Positions 46,999 through 56,214 of a stretch of 64,000 bases of DNA are shown here, one piece after another. Made by a program: the position numbers and the translations under genes. Each line of letters begins with the position of its first letter. Positions within the stretch are counted from its first letter, which is position 1. Origin of the DNA: Blastocatellia bacterium (GTDB taxonomy: Bacteria; Acidobacteriota; Blastocatellia; Chloracidobacteriales; Chloracidobacteriaceae); the NCBI GenBank assembly GCA_019695185.1, contig JAIBAN010000027.1, forward strand, positions 17,216 through 81,215, given 5' to 3'. The notes beneath the pieces are model-generated. The model saw only the letters and a list, made by a program, of their open reading frames with translations, did no database searches and was not told the origin of the DNA.

Positions 46999-48054
46999 TC
47001 AAATCCGGGAAAACCGCTCTTTCAATCTCAGAAACGGGCTTTCCCAAAACCGGTAGGAAAGCCAGGAAACCAAAAACACCAAACCGATATTCACAGGAAA
47101 CATGCGCCACCAAACCTGTCCCGCCGGAAATCTGGCATCGTAGAGAAAAATCTGCTGCCAGACATACAAGCTGTACGATAACACACCCGCCCACACCATC
47201 ACCGGATGGTTCAAAAAGGCAAACAAACGGTCGTTGGTTCGATGAATGGCCCCAAAAATGAGACCTGCCACCAGGACCGAACTCAGGGTACGGCCAAAGG
47301 GAAGCAACACAATTCCAAGTCTGCCCTGTAGGGAAAAATACTCCACTCCAAAAATCAGGAGAATTGCCACCACCCGAAACCAGCCTCGCGCCAAAATCGG
47401 ATGCCGTGCCCAGACCGGGTTCGTGTGGGCGAGTAAGGCCATTCCCGCACCTATCATCAAGGAATCGGCATATTTCACAAAAGGGACCAACAGATACAAC
47501 TCCCAAGCAGGCAGTTTATACGCAACAATGCGGGCCACCGGAGCCAGTACAATCAATCCGACGGCCACCCGACTGACCGTTGCCGTTTTCGCGCGCATGA
47601 CCCAGGGCCATAACAGGTAGAATTGTTCTTCCACACCAAGGGACCAGGCATGGCCCAGCAACCAGGTTCCAGCACCGGCAAAATTCATCGTATAGGTCAG
47701 GGCATGAACGTACAAACGCGCCGAAAGGCCCAATTGCTGCCACTGGTCGAGACAAAGAACCACCAGCACATAGAGGTAAAAAACTGGAAAAATCCGAAAA
47801 AACCGCCGTATGTAGAACGCTTTGCAATCTATCTGACCGGTCTTGTTTTTCTCTTTCAACAACAAAGTGGTGATAAGATAGCCGCTCAACACAAAAAAAA
47901 TGGTGACCCCTAAATCACCGCTCAAAAGCCATCGGAAAGCAGTCAGGGCAGGCGGGCACCGATAGGAATCAAGACTGTGACACCCAATCACCAAAAGAAT
48001 GGAAAGGGCTCGAATACCATCAAGTGACGGGATTTTGCCTGGGGTTTTGGTCAT
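46999..48054 (-). CDS. Acyltransferase family 3 (OafA/YrhL-like) membrane protein
   Basis: The 351-residue protein has about ten membrane segments and the family signature SLDGIRALSILLVIGCH with the catalytic His, and RRFFRIFPVFYLY. These enzymes O-acetylate or otherwise acylate sugars, peptidoglycan or exported compounds in the envelope. There is no C-terminal SGNH domain, so it is the short form. It is divergent from the alpha/beta hydrolase gene. Confidence 0.93.
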   Translation of the reverse strand: MTKTPGKIPSLDGIRALSILLVIGCHSLDSYRCPPALTAFRWLLSGDLGVTIFFVLSGYLITTLLLKEKNKTGQIDCKAFYIRRFFRIFPVFYLYVLVVLCLDQWQQLGLSARLYVHALTYTMNFAGAGTWLLGHAWSLGVEEQFYLLWPWVMRAKTATVSRVAVGLIVLAPVARIVAYKLPAWELYLLVPFVKYADSLMIGAGMALLAHTNPVWARHPILARGWFRVVAILLIFGVEYFSLQGRLGIVLLPFGRTLSSVLVAGLIFGAIHRTNDRLFAFLNHPVMVWAGVLSYSLYVWQQIFLYDARFPAGQVWWRMFPVNIGLVFLVSWLSYRFWESPFLRLKERFSRI

Positions 48055-48161
48055 GTTGAAAGATTTGGAAACGTAGGCGCGAGCCAGGAAGTAGAGGTTT
48101 GGTCAAGTCCGGCAAATGTAATACGTTCCAGTTGTATTTTCCAATCGGCCCTGAAAAACCT

Positions 48162-49322
48162 ATGAAACGTTCGTTCTTACGCTTTAACCGTCGTCACATC
48201 ATCATTGGGCTCGGCCTGAGCCTCATCATCGGCCTCTGGCTGGGCCAGCCTGTTTTGTCACATTTACGTGCCATGACCCTGCTTTCACGGGTGGCAGGAG
48301 CCAAAGCCGAGCGGGTTCCGGCTTTTTTGGGGAATTATCAGGTGGACGAATCCCTGGTTTCCTATGTTGACCCAACCGCTGGCAATACCGTGCCGGCCCG
48401 CCTGTTTCAACCACACGGACAAACCGGAACACCGGGGCTGGTGCTGATTCATGGGGTGCATCACCTGGGGCTGGAAGAACCCCGTTTGAAACTCTTTGCC
48501 CGCACGATTGCCGCCACGGGAATCACCGTTCTGACACCGGAAATCCGTGATTTGGCGGCCTATGACATCAGCCCGCAGTCCATTCAGGCCATTGGAAACT
48601 CGGTCAAATGGTTCCGGAACAAACTCGGAACGCCGCACCCGATAGGGTTGATGGGCCTTAGTTTTGCCGGAGGGCTTTCCCTGCTGGCTGCCGCCGACCC
48701 GCAGTTTGCCCCGGATATCCGGTTTGTGGTGGCAGTCGGGGCACATAATTCACTGGCTCGCGTCTCACGCTTCTTTGTCACCAACGAAGCTGAAAAACCT
48801 GACGGAACCAAAGAAAAAACCATCGCTCACCCTTACGGCGCTTCGGTAGTGGTGTTTGCCCAGGTGGAAAAGTTCTTTCCCGCCGAGGATGTGGAAACCG
48901 CCCGGCAGGCGCTCAAATTCTGGTTGTGGGAACAGCCGGACGAGGCCCGAAAACGCCTGCCGCAGCTTTCCCCTCTGTCGCGCACCACAATGGAAAGTCT
49001 GTTTAATTCCAGGCTGGAACCGGTGGTGCCCATCATCCTCAGTGAAATCGAACGAAATCAGGCTGCATTGCAGCCGGTTTCACCCCAGGGAAAGCTACAA
49101 AACCTCAAAATCCCGGTTTTCCTTTTGCACGGAGCGGGCGACACGGTGATTCCCGCCAGTGAAACGCTCTGGCTGGAGCGGGAACTTCCAGCCCACATTC
49201 CCAAACACGTTCTGGTGACGCCTTTAATTGGGCATGTTGAGTTGAGCGGCAATCCTGCGTGGAGTGACGAATGGCAACTGGTTCACTTTATGGCAGGAAT
49301 TCTGGCAAACACCAAGGACTGA
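48162..49322 (+). CDS. Alpha/beta hydrolase with N-terminal membrane anchor
   Basis: The protein (386 residues from the ATG at 48162) has one membrane segment (about 15-33) and an alpha/beta hydrolase fold: oxyanion region LIHGVHHLG, nucleophile Ser167 in GLSFAGG, acid in LLHGAGDTVIP and His in PLIGHVEL. The lid region is long (about 190-300). It may be a dienelactone-hydrolase-like or esterase-type enzyme in the periplasm; no substrate can be named. The last codon GAC and the stop TGA are the first bases of a TGAGGAC heptamer array. The start has CTATG context. Confidence 0.87.
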   Translation: MKRSFLRFNRRHIIIGLGLSLIIGLWLGQPVLSHLRAMTLLSRVAGAKAERVPAFLGNYQVDESLVSYVDPTAGNTVPARLFQPHGQTGTPGLVLIHGVHHLGLEEPRLKLFARTIAATGITVLTPEIRDLAAYDISPQSIQAIGNSVKWFRNKLGTPHPIGLMGLSFAGGLSLLAAADPQFAPDIRFVVAVGAHNSLARVSRFFVTNEAEKPDGTKEKTIAHPYGASVVVFAQVEKFFPAEDVETARQALKFWLWEQPDEARKRLPQLSPLSRTTMESLFNSRLEPVVPIILSEIERNQAALQPVSPQGKLQNLKIPVFLLHGAGDTVIPASETLWLERELPAHIPKHVLVTPLIGHVELSGNPAWSDEWQLVHFMAGILANTKD

Positions 49323-49599
49323 GGACTGAGGGCTGAGGACTGAGTTTCTGATTTCCAAGCTGAATTATCTATGGATTGTTAGATAAATATTTCAGTTTGG
49401 AAATGTTGATTACAAAGGACTTACATGCCATTCTTCAAGAAAACATTATCTACCAATCTATATAACCAATCTCAAAACCGTTGGGTTGGTGAAACAGTTT
49501 CCAGAGCCTCGGAAAATCAGGCAAAACCCTCAGTCCTCAGTCCTGGGTTGATCCTCAGTCCTCAGTCCTCAGTCCTGGATTGAGGTCCTCAGTCCTGAT
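49315..49599. repeat. 7-bp repeat cassette (TGAGGAC) that supplies a stop codon
   Basis: The left arm (49315-49344) begins inside the hydrolase gene and provides its TGA; the right arm (about 49528-49599) has CAGTCCT units and ends 2 nt before the stop of the hybrid kinase gene. The 180-bp spacer holds no gene I can support. Confidence 0.9.
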
Positions 49600-49601
49600 T
49601 T

Positions 49602-51488
49602 TCAAATCCGTTCCAACACATCCAACACTTCTTCAAGCTGGTAGCGCCGAATCAGGGAGCGCAGGGTACCGGACAGGTCTTTGTCGGAGATTTCAATCTG
49701 GTCAATCACCTGGAAGGTTGCGTCAATGTCTCCGATGTTGAGCGCCTCGCGCAACTCAATCACCAGTTTCACCGGGAGTTGGGCAAACCGGTCTGGGGTC
49801 AGGGCTTCTTCCCGCAAGGCGGCGGTAATGGTGGTGGTGGTCACTCCCTCTTCTTCATACACAAATTTGACCCCCAGGTACTGATTCAGTTTGCTGAAAA
49901 TAGTGTTTTCCCTGAAGGGTTTCGCCACAAAATCATCACAACCGGCATTCATGATGGAATCCCGGTCGTTTTCAAAAGCACTGGCCGTCAAAGCAATAAT
50001 CCGGGTTCCCTGAAAAGCCGACGCCAGCGGAGACATGCTTCTCAATCCATGTTTCTTTTCCCGGTCCCGGATGATTTGCGTGGCGGCCAATCCATCAATC
50101 ACCGACATCCGCACGTCCATCCAAATCAAATGCGGCGACCATTCGCTCCAGATTTCAATCGCTTCCAACCCGTTGGAAGCCTCCCGGACGTGAAACCCGA
50201 CCGTCTGTAACAATCTGGCCAGAACCTCGCGGTTTTCCCATTTGTCATCCACCACCAAAATTCGGAAATCGGGCTGCCCTGGCTCCAGGCCGATGACTTT
50301 TCGCTGTTTTTGCCGGGCTTCGGTTTCAGAAGCAATCGGCAGTTCGATTTCAAGGGCGAACAAGGTACCTTTCCCGATTTCACTGCGGGCGGTAATCTCG
50401 CCTCCCATTAAGGATACAAAATTACGGCTGATGGCCAACCCCAGGCCGGTCCCTTCCTGGGCTGCCCGCCCGCTTTGAGTCTGTGAGAAAGGCTCGAACA
50501 ATTTATCCAGTTCGCTTTGGTCAATGCCACAGCCGGTGTCCTCAACCTCAAAATAAGCCCGCCCTTCATCCCACTTGGCCCGCAGGGCAATCCCACCGGT
50601 TTCGGTAAACTTTAAGGCATTGCCCAATAAATTGATGAGCACCTGCCGCAGTTTGCCATCGTCGCCCGACACATAAGGAGGAATCCCCGGTGCCACATCA
50701 AAGATGATTTGCAGCCCTTTCATCTGTCCCCGCAAACGGAATATCTGCTCCAGGCTGTAGAGCAACGCGGTTAAATCAAAAGCCTGTCTATTGACCGAGA
50801 CCTCTCCGGCTTCAATCTTGGAAATCGAAAGCACGCCATTGATGAGTGCCAGCAGGTGCTCCCCACTCTGGGTGATGATGTTCAGATATTTACGTTGTTC
50901 CGAAGTCAACACGGGGTCGCGTTCAAGCAACTGGATAAACCCTAGAATGGCGTTGAGTGGCGTGCGCAACTCATGACTCATGTTGGCCAGAAAGATACTT
51001 TTGGCGCGGGTCATTTCCTGGGCGGTTTGTTCGGAAATCCGCAACTGCTCGACTTTTTCCGCCAGCTCCGCCTGCAACCGTTTTTGCGAAACAATCCGGC
51101 CCCGGCTTTCAAAAGCCTGCTGCAAGGCAAAAAAGAAAATCGTATTGTCACCCGAAAGAACGTCTTCTTTGGCAATGTACCCGTCCGCACCGCGCTGCAT
51201 GGCGGTCGTCGCCGACCGTGCTCCGCCCTGACTGGTGAGCATCACGATGACACACTCATCGTTCCATTCCCGAATTCCCTGTAAAACCTCAATCCCGGTC
51301 ATATCCGGCAACAGCAAATCCAGCACGACCAAGTCAGGCCGCGCCCGTAAAGCAAAATCAATTCCCTCCTGTCCCGTTGAGGCTTCCATCACGTTCGCCC
51401 CAACTCGTGTAAACAATTGCTTCATGTAATGACGAATCGTTGGCGAATCGTCCGTTACCAGCACATGTTTTCCAGTGAGGTTCAGCAT
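49602..51488 (-). CDS. Hybrid sensor histidine kinase (REC-HisKA-HATPase-REC)
   Basis: The 628-residue cytoplasmic protein begins with a receiver (Asp57 in LVVLDLLLP), then a coiled coil, HisKA with His172 in NMSHELRTPLNA, HATPase ([21 protein letters not shown]) and a second receiver (about 410-540, WMDVRMSVIDG, KPF) and a helical tail. With an N-terminal receiver and no input domain it likely takes phosphate from another kinase. The second receiver holds a short insertion (about residues 480-492, RSMSPLASAFQG). No membrane segment is present. The start has CTATG context and no ribosome binding site. Confidence 0.93.
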   Translation of the reverse strand: MLNLTGKHVLVTDDSPTIRHYMKQLFTRVGANVMEASTGQEGIDFALRARPDLVVLDLLLPDMTGIEVLQGIREWNDECVIVMLTSQGGARSATTAMQRGADGYIAKEDVLSGDNTIFFFALQQAFESRGRIVSQKRLQAELAEKVEQLRISEQTAQEMTRAKSIFLANMSHELRTPLNAILGFIQLLERDPVLTSEQRKYLNIITQSGEHLLALINGVLSISKIEAGEVSVNRQAFDLTALLYSLEQIFRLRGQMKGLQIIFDVAPGIPPYVSGDDGKLRQVLINLLGNALKFTETGGIALRAKWDEGRAYFEVEDTGCGIDQSELDKLFEPFSQTQSGRAAQEGTGLGLAISRNFVSLMGGEITARSEIGKGTLFALEIELPIASETEARQKQRKVIGLEPGQPDFRILVVDDKWENREVLARLLQTVGFHVREASNGLEAIEIWSEWSPHLIWMDVRMSVIDGLAATQIIRDREKKHGLRSMSPLASAFQGTRIIALTASAFENDRDSIMNAGCDDFVAKPFRENTIFSKLNQYLGVKFVYEEEGVTTTTITAALREEALTPDRFAQLPVKLVIELREALNIGDIDATFQVIDQIEISDKDLSGTLRSLIRRYQLEEVLDVLERI

Positions 51489-51496
51489 AGGCGAGT

Positions 51497-51646
51497 AAAG
51501 TCTTGGGAGTCTTGGAGGTCTTGGGGGTCTTGAGAGTCTAAAGGACCAGACAGAAATCAGAAGAAGGTGACATGACTGTTCTTATCACGTATCATTTGAT
51601 TTCGACTCCCAAGACCCCCAAGACCCCCAAGACCCCCAAGACTTAT
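51497..51646. repeat. Inverted 9-bp repeat cassette (AGTCTTGGG family)
   Basis: Left arm 51497-51540, right arm about 51606-51646 with border CAAGACTTAT, identical to the border of the cassette at 8778-8910. It separates the hybrid kinase start from the S9 peptidase stop. Confidence 0.92.
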
Positions 51647-51649
51647 TGC

Positions 51650-53692
51650 TTACGGTTTCAAGTAGGTGGCAAACCATTCGTGCATGGTTTTGTACCACAA
51701 CTCACTGTTTTGCGGTTTTAACACCCAATGGCCTTCATCTGGAAAGTAGAGCAGTTTGGAAGGCACATGCTGCCGTTGGAGGGCGGTAAAGAGCTGCAAA
51801 CCTTCGCCCACCGGAACTCGGTAATCCAATTCGCCATGCACCACCAGAGTTGGGGTTTTGAAGTTTTTGGCAGATTTATGGGGTGACCATTTGCTGTACA
51901 GTTCCGGGTTGTCCCAGGGTGTACCTTTGAATTCCCATTCAGTAAACCACAATTCTTCGGTCACACCATACATGCTTTCCAGGTTGTAAACCCCGGCGTG
52001 AGAAAGCAGGGCTTTGAACCGGTTGTTATGACCCAGAATCCAGTTGACCATGTAACCGCCATAGCTGCCACCCGCCGCACCCATGCGATTTTCATCAATG
52101 TAGCCCAGGCTGATGGCATGGTCGAGTCCCTTCATCAGGTCTTCGTATACCTTGCCTCCCCAATCACCACTGATTTCGTCGGTGAACTGCTGCCCATAGC
52201 CGGTTGAACCGCGCGGATTCACCATCACGACCACATATCCGGGTGAAGCAAACAATTGCGGGTTCCAACGGTAACTCCAGCCGTTTTCCCATGCTCCCTG
52301 CGGTCCACCATGAATCAAAAAGAGCAAGGGATATTTTTTCCCCGGCTCAAATTGGGGCGGTTTGACCACCAGGGCCTGAACTTTGGCTTTGGCTGCGCCT
52401 TCAAACCAGAAATCCTCAGCAGCACCCAGTTTCAGGGTTTCAAACAACGCATCATTGACGTGCGTCAGTTGGGTCAACCCGCTTCCGTCAGCTTTGACAC
52501 TGTAAATTTCATTGGGCCGACTGAGGTTGGAATGGGCAAAAATCAGGGTTCCGTCGGCGGTCACATTCACATCGCCGTTGGTTCCGGTGGGAAACACCAC
52601 TTTGGCATCGTTTCCGGCGAGCGTCACTGAAAAAATCGAGGATTGCGCTTTATCGTTGGCACAGAAAAAGATTTTCTTGTTGTCCAGACTCCAGGCCAGT
52701 TCATCAGCAGAAACATCATTGGTCGCGGTCAAATCGCGGATTTGTTGGGCAGCCCGGTCATAGATCAAAATGTGCCGCCGGTCGGCCTCAAATGTGGCGC
52801 GTGGCTGTGAAGTCCAGGCCAGATATTTTCCATCCGGTGAATAAACCGGGTTGATGTCGGAACCGGGACCGGTCGAAAGTCGCTTGGCGTTGCCACCGGT
52901 CGAAGGAACCACAAAAATGTCGTTATTGGTGCTGATGGCCTCGTCTTTGTCCGTATTGCAGACAAACGCCAGTTCTTTTCCGTCAGGCGAGAAATTGTAG
53001 TATGTACCGCCCAGATTAAAGGGTGGGGCGTCAAAATCGCCGGGGGTCACATCCTTGGCCGGTCCGCCACTGGCCGGCACCACAAAAATATGGCTCCGCT
53101 TGCCCTCTTTGAAGCTGGTCCAATGTCGGAACAGCAACCGGTCGGCGGTTTTCGCTTTGACTTTGCTTTTATCGGCGGCTTCAAGCTTGGCAGCGTTGCA
53201 GTCATCAGTGGGGCATTCCGGATAAATGTCTGCGGTAAAAGCCATGTAAGCGCCATCCGGTGACCAGATGAGCCCGCCGATGTCAGTATAGAAATTGGTC
53301 ACTTTGCGGGGTTCCCCGCCTTTCAGACTGAGCAACCAGACCTGTGACACGCCATCCCGGTTCGACACAAAAGCAAGGGATTTGCTGTCGGGCGACCAGC
53401 AAGGGTCGGTGTCGGACTTCTCATAGTTGGTCAACTGCCGTGCTTCCCCGCCTCCGGCGGGCATCATCCAGATATCGGCATTCGAACGGTTGGCGGCCTT
53501 GTTGACGGTTGCCACCGTATAGGCAATCCATTTGCCATCGGGCGAAAGTTTGGGACTTCCCACCCGCTTGATCTTCATCATATCGTCAAAGGTCATGGGG
53601 TGGGTGTTTTGCGCAAACAACGGCATGTTCAGCCATAAACATGCACAAGCCACAGCCAGCGCAAAAACAAAGGGCTTAAAGCCACGAAACAT
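51650..53692 (-). CDS. Secreted S9-family prolyl oligopeptidase-like peptidase
   Basis: The 680-residue protein has a signal peptide (FVFALAVACACLWLNMPLFA), a beta-propeller built of WD-like TolB repeats (SPDGKWIAY, SPDSKSLAFVSNRDG, SPDGKELAFVCNTD) and the catalytic alpha/beta domain with Ser543 in GGSYGGYM, Asp623 in GELDYRVP and His655 in DEGHWV. It is closest in layout to acylaminoacyl peptidases / dipeptidyl peptidases of family S9C. It likely degrades peptides in the periplasm. GGAGGAAGACC precedes the ATG (good ribosome binding site, CTATG context). Confidence 0.95.
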   Translation of the reverse strand: MFRGFKPFVFALAVACACLWLNMPLFAQNTHPMTFDDMMKIKRVGSPKLSPDGKWIAYTVATVNKAANRSNADIWMMPAGGGEARQLTNYEKSDTDPCWSPDSKSLAFVSNRDGVSQVWLLSLKGGEPRKVTNFYTDIGGLIWSPDGAYMAFTADIYPECPTDDCNAAKLEAADKSKVKAKTADRLLFRHWTSFKEGKRSHIFVVPASGGPAKDVTPGDFDAPPFNLGGTYYNFSPDGKELAFVCNTDKDEAISTNNDIFVVPSTGGNAKRLSTGPGSDINPVYSPDGKYLAWTSQPRATFEADRRHILIYDRAAQQIRDLTATNDVSADELAWSLDNKKIFFCANDKAQSSIFSVTLAGNDAKVVFPTGTNGDVNVTADGTLIFAHSNLSRPNEIYSVKADGSGLTQLTHVNDALFETLKLGAAEDFWFEGAAKAKVQALVVKPPQFEPGKKYPLLFLIHGGPQGAWENGWSYRWNPQLFASPGYVVVMVNPRGSTGYGQQFTDEISGDWGGKVYEDLMKGLDHAISLGYIDENRMGAAGGSYGGYMVNWILGHNNRFKALLSHAGVYNLESMYGVTEELWFTEWEFKGTPWDNPELYSKWSPHKSAKNFKTPTLVVHGELDYRVPVGEGLQLFTALQRQHVPSKLLYFPDEGHWVLKPQNSELWYKTMHEWFATYLKP

Positions 53693-53707
53693 AGGTCTTC
53701 CTCCAAG

Positions 53708-53851
53708 AAACAGGGTTCAGGGTTCAGGGTTCAGGGTTTTTACTTGTTGAGGTTTGAGGTTTGAGGTTTGAGGGTTTGGACTTCGATTCAAATTCTCAAA
53801 TCGCCGGTCATCGAAAACCCTGAACTCCGAACCCTGAACCCTGAACCCTGA
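53708..53851. repeat. Nested inverted 7-bp repeat cassette (GGGTTCA outside, TGAGGTT inside)
   Basis: Outer arms 53708-53740 and about 53814-53851; inside lies a TGAGGTT run (about 53748-53773) with a loose complement (ATTCAAATTCTCAAATCG). It starts 15 nt upstream of the S9 start codon. Confidence 0.9.
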
Positions 53852-54068
53852 ATTTGAAAGGTGGTGTGACGAGAAGGTGAAAAGTACAGGGCGGTGCGCG
53901 CCTTCCGCAAGCGAAATCCACCGTCACCGGGAGAATCTTTTTCAATCGAGCTTCGCACAAAGCGCGGTCTCCGTGTATAGTGCGTTCCGCCCGCATCGGG
54001 CTTCCTTGAACCCAGCTTTCTTTAGCATCAAAACTACGCTCGTGAAAAAAGTTCTTGCCTGAGCAGGG

Positions 54069-54092
54069 GTGAATGAATCATCATTCATTCAC
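54069..54092. promoter_or_regulatory. FadR-like operator upstream of etfD
   Basis: The 18-mer TGAATGAATCATCATTCA (54070-54087) agrees with the FadR/YsiA box known from Bacillus (TGAATGAMTANTCATTCA) at all but one position. A longer perfect palindrome, GTGAATGAAT-CATC-ATTCATTCAC, spans 54069-54092. It lies 38 nt before the start codon of an electron-transfer gene that serves fatty-acid oxidation, which fits a FadR-type acyl-CoA-responsive repressor. No such regulator gene is in the window. Confidence 0.72.
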
Positions 54093-54130
54093 TCCCCTTG
54101 CTTACACATTCCAAAGGAACGGAAATCACC

Positions 54131-56209
54131 ATGCACCTCAAAAATATTGTTTTTATCGTGGTCTGTCTGGCGTCCTTCGGGGCCTTTGCCGTCTCAGCCA
54201 GAAAACTGTTGGATTTTCTGAAATTGGGGAAGCCGGAAAACCGGCTGGATAACCTGGGGGCACGTATCAAAAACATGCTGATTGTCGCCCTCGCCCAGAA
54301 AAAGATTTTACGTGACCCTGGTGCCGGCTTTCTGCACCTGTTTGTGTTCTGGGGTTTTATGGTTCTCACGGTGGGGACGGTTGAAGTGATTCTGGAAGGG
54401 TTTTATACGCCCTTTACAGAAGTCGCAGTGGAGCATGTCCCACTGGCCAAGTCCACCATTTACCCGTTGCTAACCATCATGCAGGAGTTTTTTGGCATCC
54501 TGGTGCTCCTGGCGGCGGTGATTCTCATCTTCCGACGGTATGTCAACCCGCCCAAACGGTTTAGCGGCGCGGAGATGAAACCCGACAGTCGGATGGATGC
54601 CACCGTGATTTTGTCACTTATCATCACGCTCATGGTGACAATGTTTATCGCCAACGGCTTGCATCCAACCACCATTGCTACCGAAGTGGCAATGCGCCCT
54701 GTGGCTGGTCAGGTACTGAAGCTGTTTGGCGGCAACCCGGCCACCAAAACCAACACCATCATCTTTGAAGCAGCCTGGTGGGTTCATATTGCGGTGGTCT
54801 TTGGTTTTTTGAACTACCTGCCCTATTCCAAGCATCTGCACGTGCTGACCTCCGTGCCCAACGTCCTGTTTTCGTCGTTGGGGTCCTCCGGCCATCTCAC
54901 CAAGATGAACCTGGAAGATGAAAACGCCGAGTTTTTCGGAGTTTCCGACATTGACCATCTGACCTGGAAACAGCTTTTCGACGGGCTGACCTGTACCGAA
55001 TGTGGCCGTTGTACCAGTGTCTGCCCGGCCAACAACACGGGCAAACCGCTTTCGCCCCGCAAAATCATGATGGATATTCGGGACCGGCTCTGGGACAAAG
55101 GGCCTGTTTTGGTCGCGCAAGGCGGGAAAAACGACGCTGGAGCGGAAGGCTCCCAGGATGAAAAAACCAAGGAAATCCTGGCCGAACGGTTGATTAGCGA
55201 AAAATTCATCACCCCCGAAGAACTCTGGTCCTGCACCACCTGTCAGGCGTGCGTGCATGAATGCCCCGTCAATATCGAGCACGTACCGACCATCGTGGAT
55301 ATGCGCCGGTATCTGGTGCTGACCGAAGCCGATTTCCCCGGCGAACTGCAAACCCTCTTTACCAACCTGGAAAACAAATACTCACCTTGGGCGTTCAGCC
55401 ACTCGGCCCGCGCCGACTGGTCCGAAGGAATGAACATTAAAACCATGTCCATGGCTCAGGCTCAGGGTGAAGACATTGAAGTTCTCTTCTGGGTTGGGTG
55501 CGCCGGTTCCTATGACGACCGGTACCGGAAAGTGGTTCAATCGGTGGCCCGCCTGTTGCAAAAAGCCAACATTAAGTTTGCCATCCTTGGCAAAGAGGAA
55601 AAATGCACCGGCGACCCGGCCCGCCGGGCTGGCAACGAATATCTGGCCCAATCGCTCATCACGGAAAACGTGGAAACCATGAACGGCTACGGAGTGAAGA
55701 AAGTCCTCACTTCCTGCCCGCATTGTTTCAACACCATTAAGAACGAATATCCGGAATTCGGCGGCAACTACGAGGTCATGCACCACAGCCAGTACCTTTC
55801 CCAATTGGTGGCGGAAAAACGCATCACACTGACGCAGAAAATCGAGGCGACGGCGGTTTATCACGATTCCTGCTATCTGGGGCGCTCCAACAATGTCTAT
55901 GACGCCCCCCGCCAGACGCTGGTTCAGATTGGCGGCATGAAGCTCAAGGAAATGGAACGTTCGCGCGATAAAGGCATGTGCTGCGGAGCCGGCGGGGCGC
56001 GCATGTTTATGGAAGAAAACATTGGCACCCGCGTCAACGTCGAACGCGCCCGGCAAGCCCTCGAAACCAAACCCGATGTGGTGGCCTCGGCCTGTCCGTT
56101 CTGCATGACCATGATGAACGACGGGGTGAAAGCCCACGAAAGCACCGTCAAAGTCTTTGACATCGCCGAATTGCTCGACCAAGCCGCCGGCGGTGAGAAG
56201 CGAATCTAA
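54131..56209 (+). CDS. etfD: Electron-transfer flavoprotein:quinone oxidoreductase of the EtfD type (HdrD-like Fe-S membrane protein)
   Basis: The protein (692 residues) joins five membrane segments (about residues 5-250, of the nitrate-reductase gamma/HdrE type) to a ferredoxin domain with two CxxCxxC...CP clusters (CTECGRCTSVCP; CTTCQACVHECP) and two cysteine-rich CCG domains (CAGSYD..., CPHCFNTI, CCGAGGARMF). This layout is that of EtfD/EMO, which passes electrons from ETF, reduced by acyl-CoA dehydrogenases, to menaquinone. The ATG at 54131 is chosen for the AAGGAACGG site upstream. The FadR-like operator upstream supports a role in fatty-acid oxidation; etfAB are not in the window. Confidence 0.92.
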   Translation: MHLKNIVFIVVCLASFGAFAVSARKLLDFLKLGKPENRLDNLGARIKNMLIVALAQKKILRDPGAGFLHLFVFWGFMVLTVGTVEVILEGFYTPFTEVAVEHVPLAKSTIYPLLTIMQEFFGILVLLAAVILIFRRYVNPPKRFSGAEMKPDSRMDATVILSLIITLMVTMFIANGLHPTTIATEVAMRPVAGQVLKLFGGNPATKTNTIIFEAAWWVHIAVVFGFLNYLPYSKHLHVLTSVPNVLFSSLGSSGHLTKMNLEDENAEFFGVSDIDHLTWKQLFDGLTCTECGRCTSVCPANNTGKPLSPRKIMMDIRDRLWDKGPVLVAQGGKNDAGAEGSQDEKTKEILAERLISEKFITPEELWSCTTCQACVHECPVNIEHVPTIVDMRRYLVLTEADFPGELQTLFTNLENKYSPWAFSHSARADWSEGMNIKTMSMAQAQGEDIEVLFWVGCAGSYDDRYRKVVQSVARLLQKANIKFAILGKEEKCTGDPARRAGNEYLAQSLITENVETMNGYGVKKVLTSCPHCFNTIKNEYPEFGGNYEVMHHSQYLSQLVAEKRITLTQKIEATAVYHDSCYLGRSNNVYDAPRQTLVQIGGMKLKEMERSRDKGMCCGAGGARMFMEENIGTRVNVERARQALETKPDVVASACPFCMTMMNDGVKAHESTVKVFDIAELLDQAAGGEKRI

Positions 56210-56214
56210 AAAAA

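Noticed and set aside
53877..54062. 61-residue plus-strand frame upstream of etfD
   Set aside because: No ribosome binding site, no homology I recognise, and it lies in the presumed promoter region.
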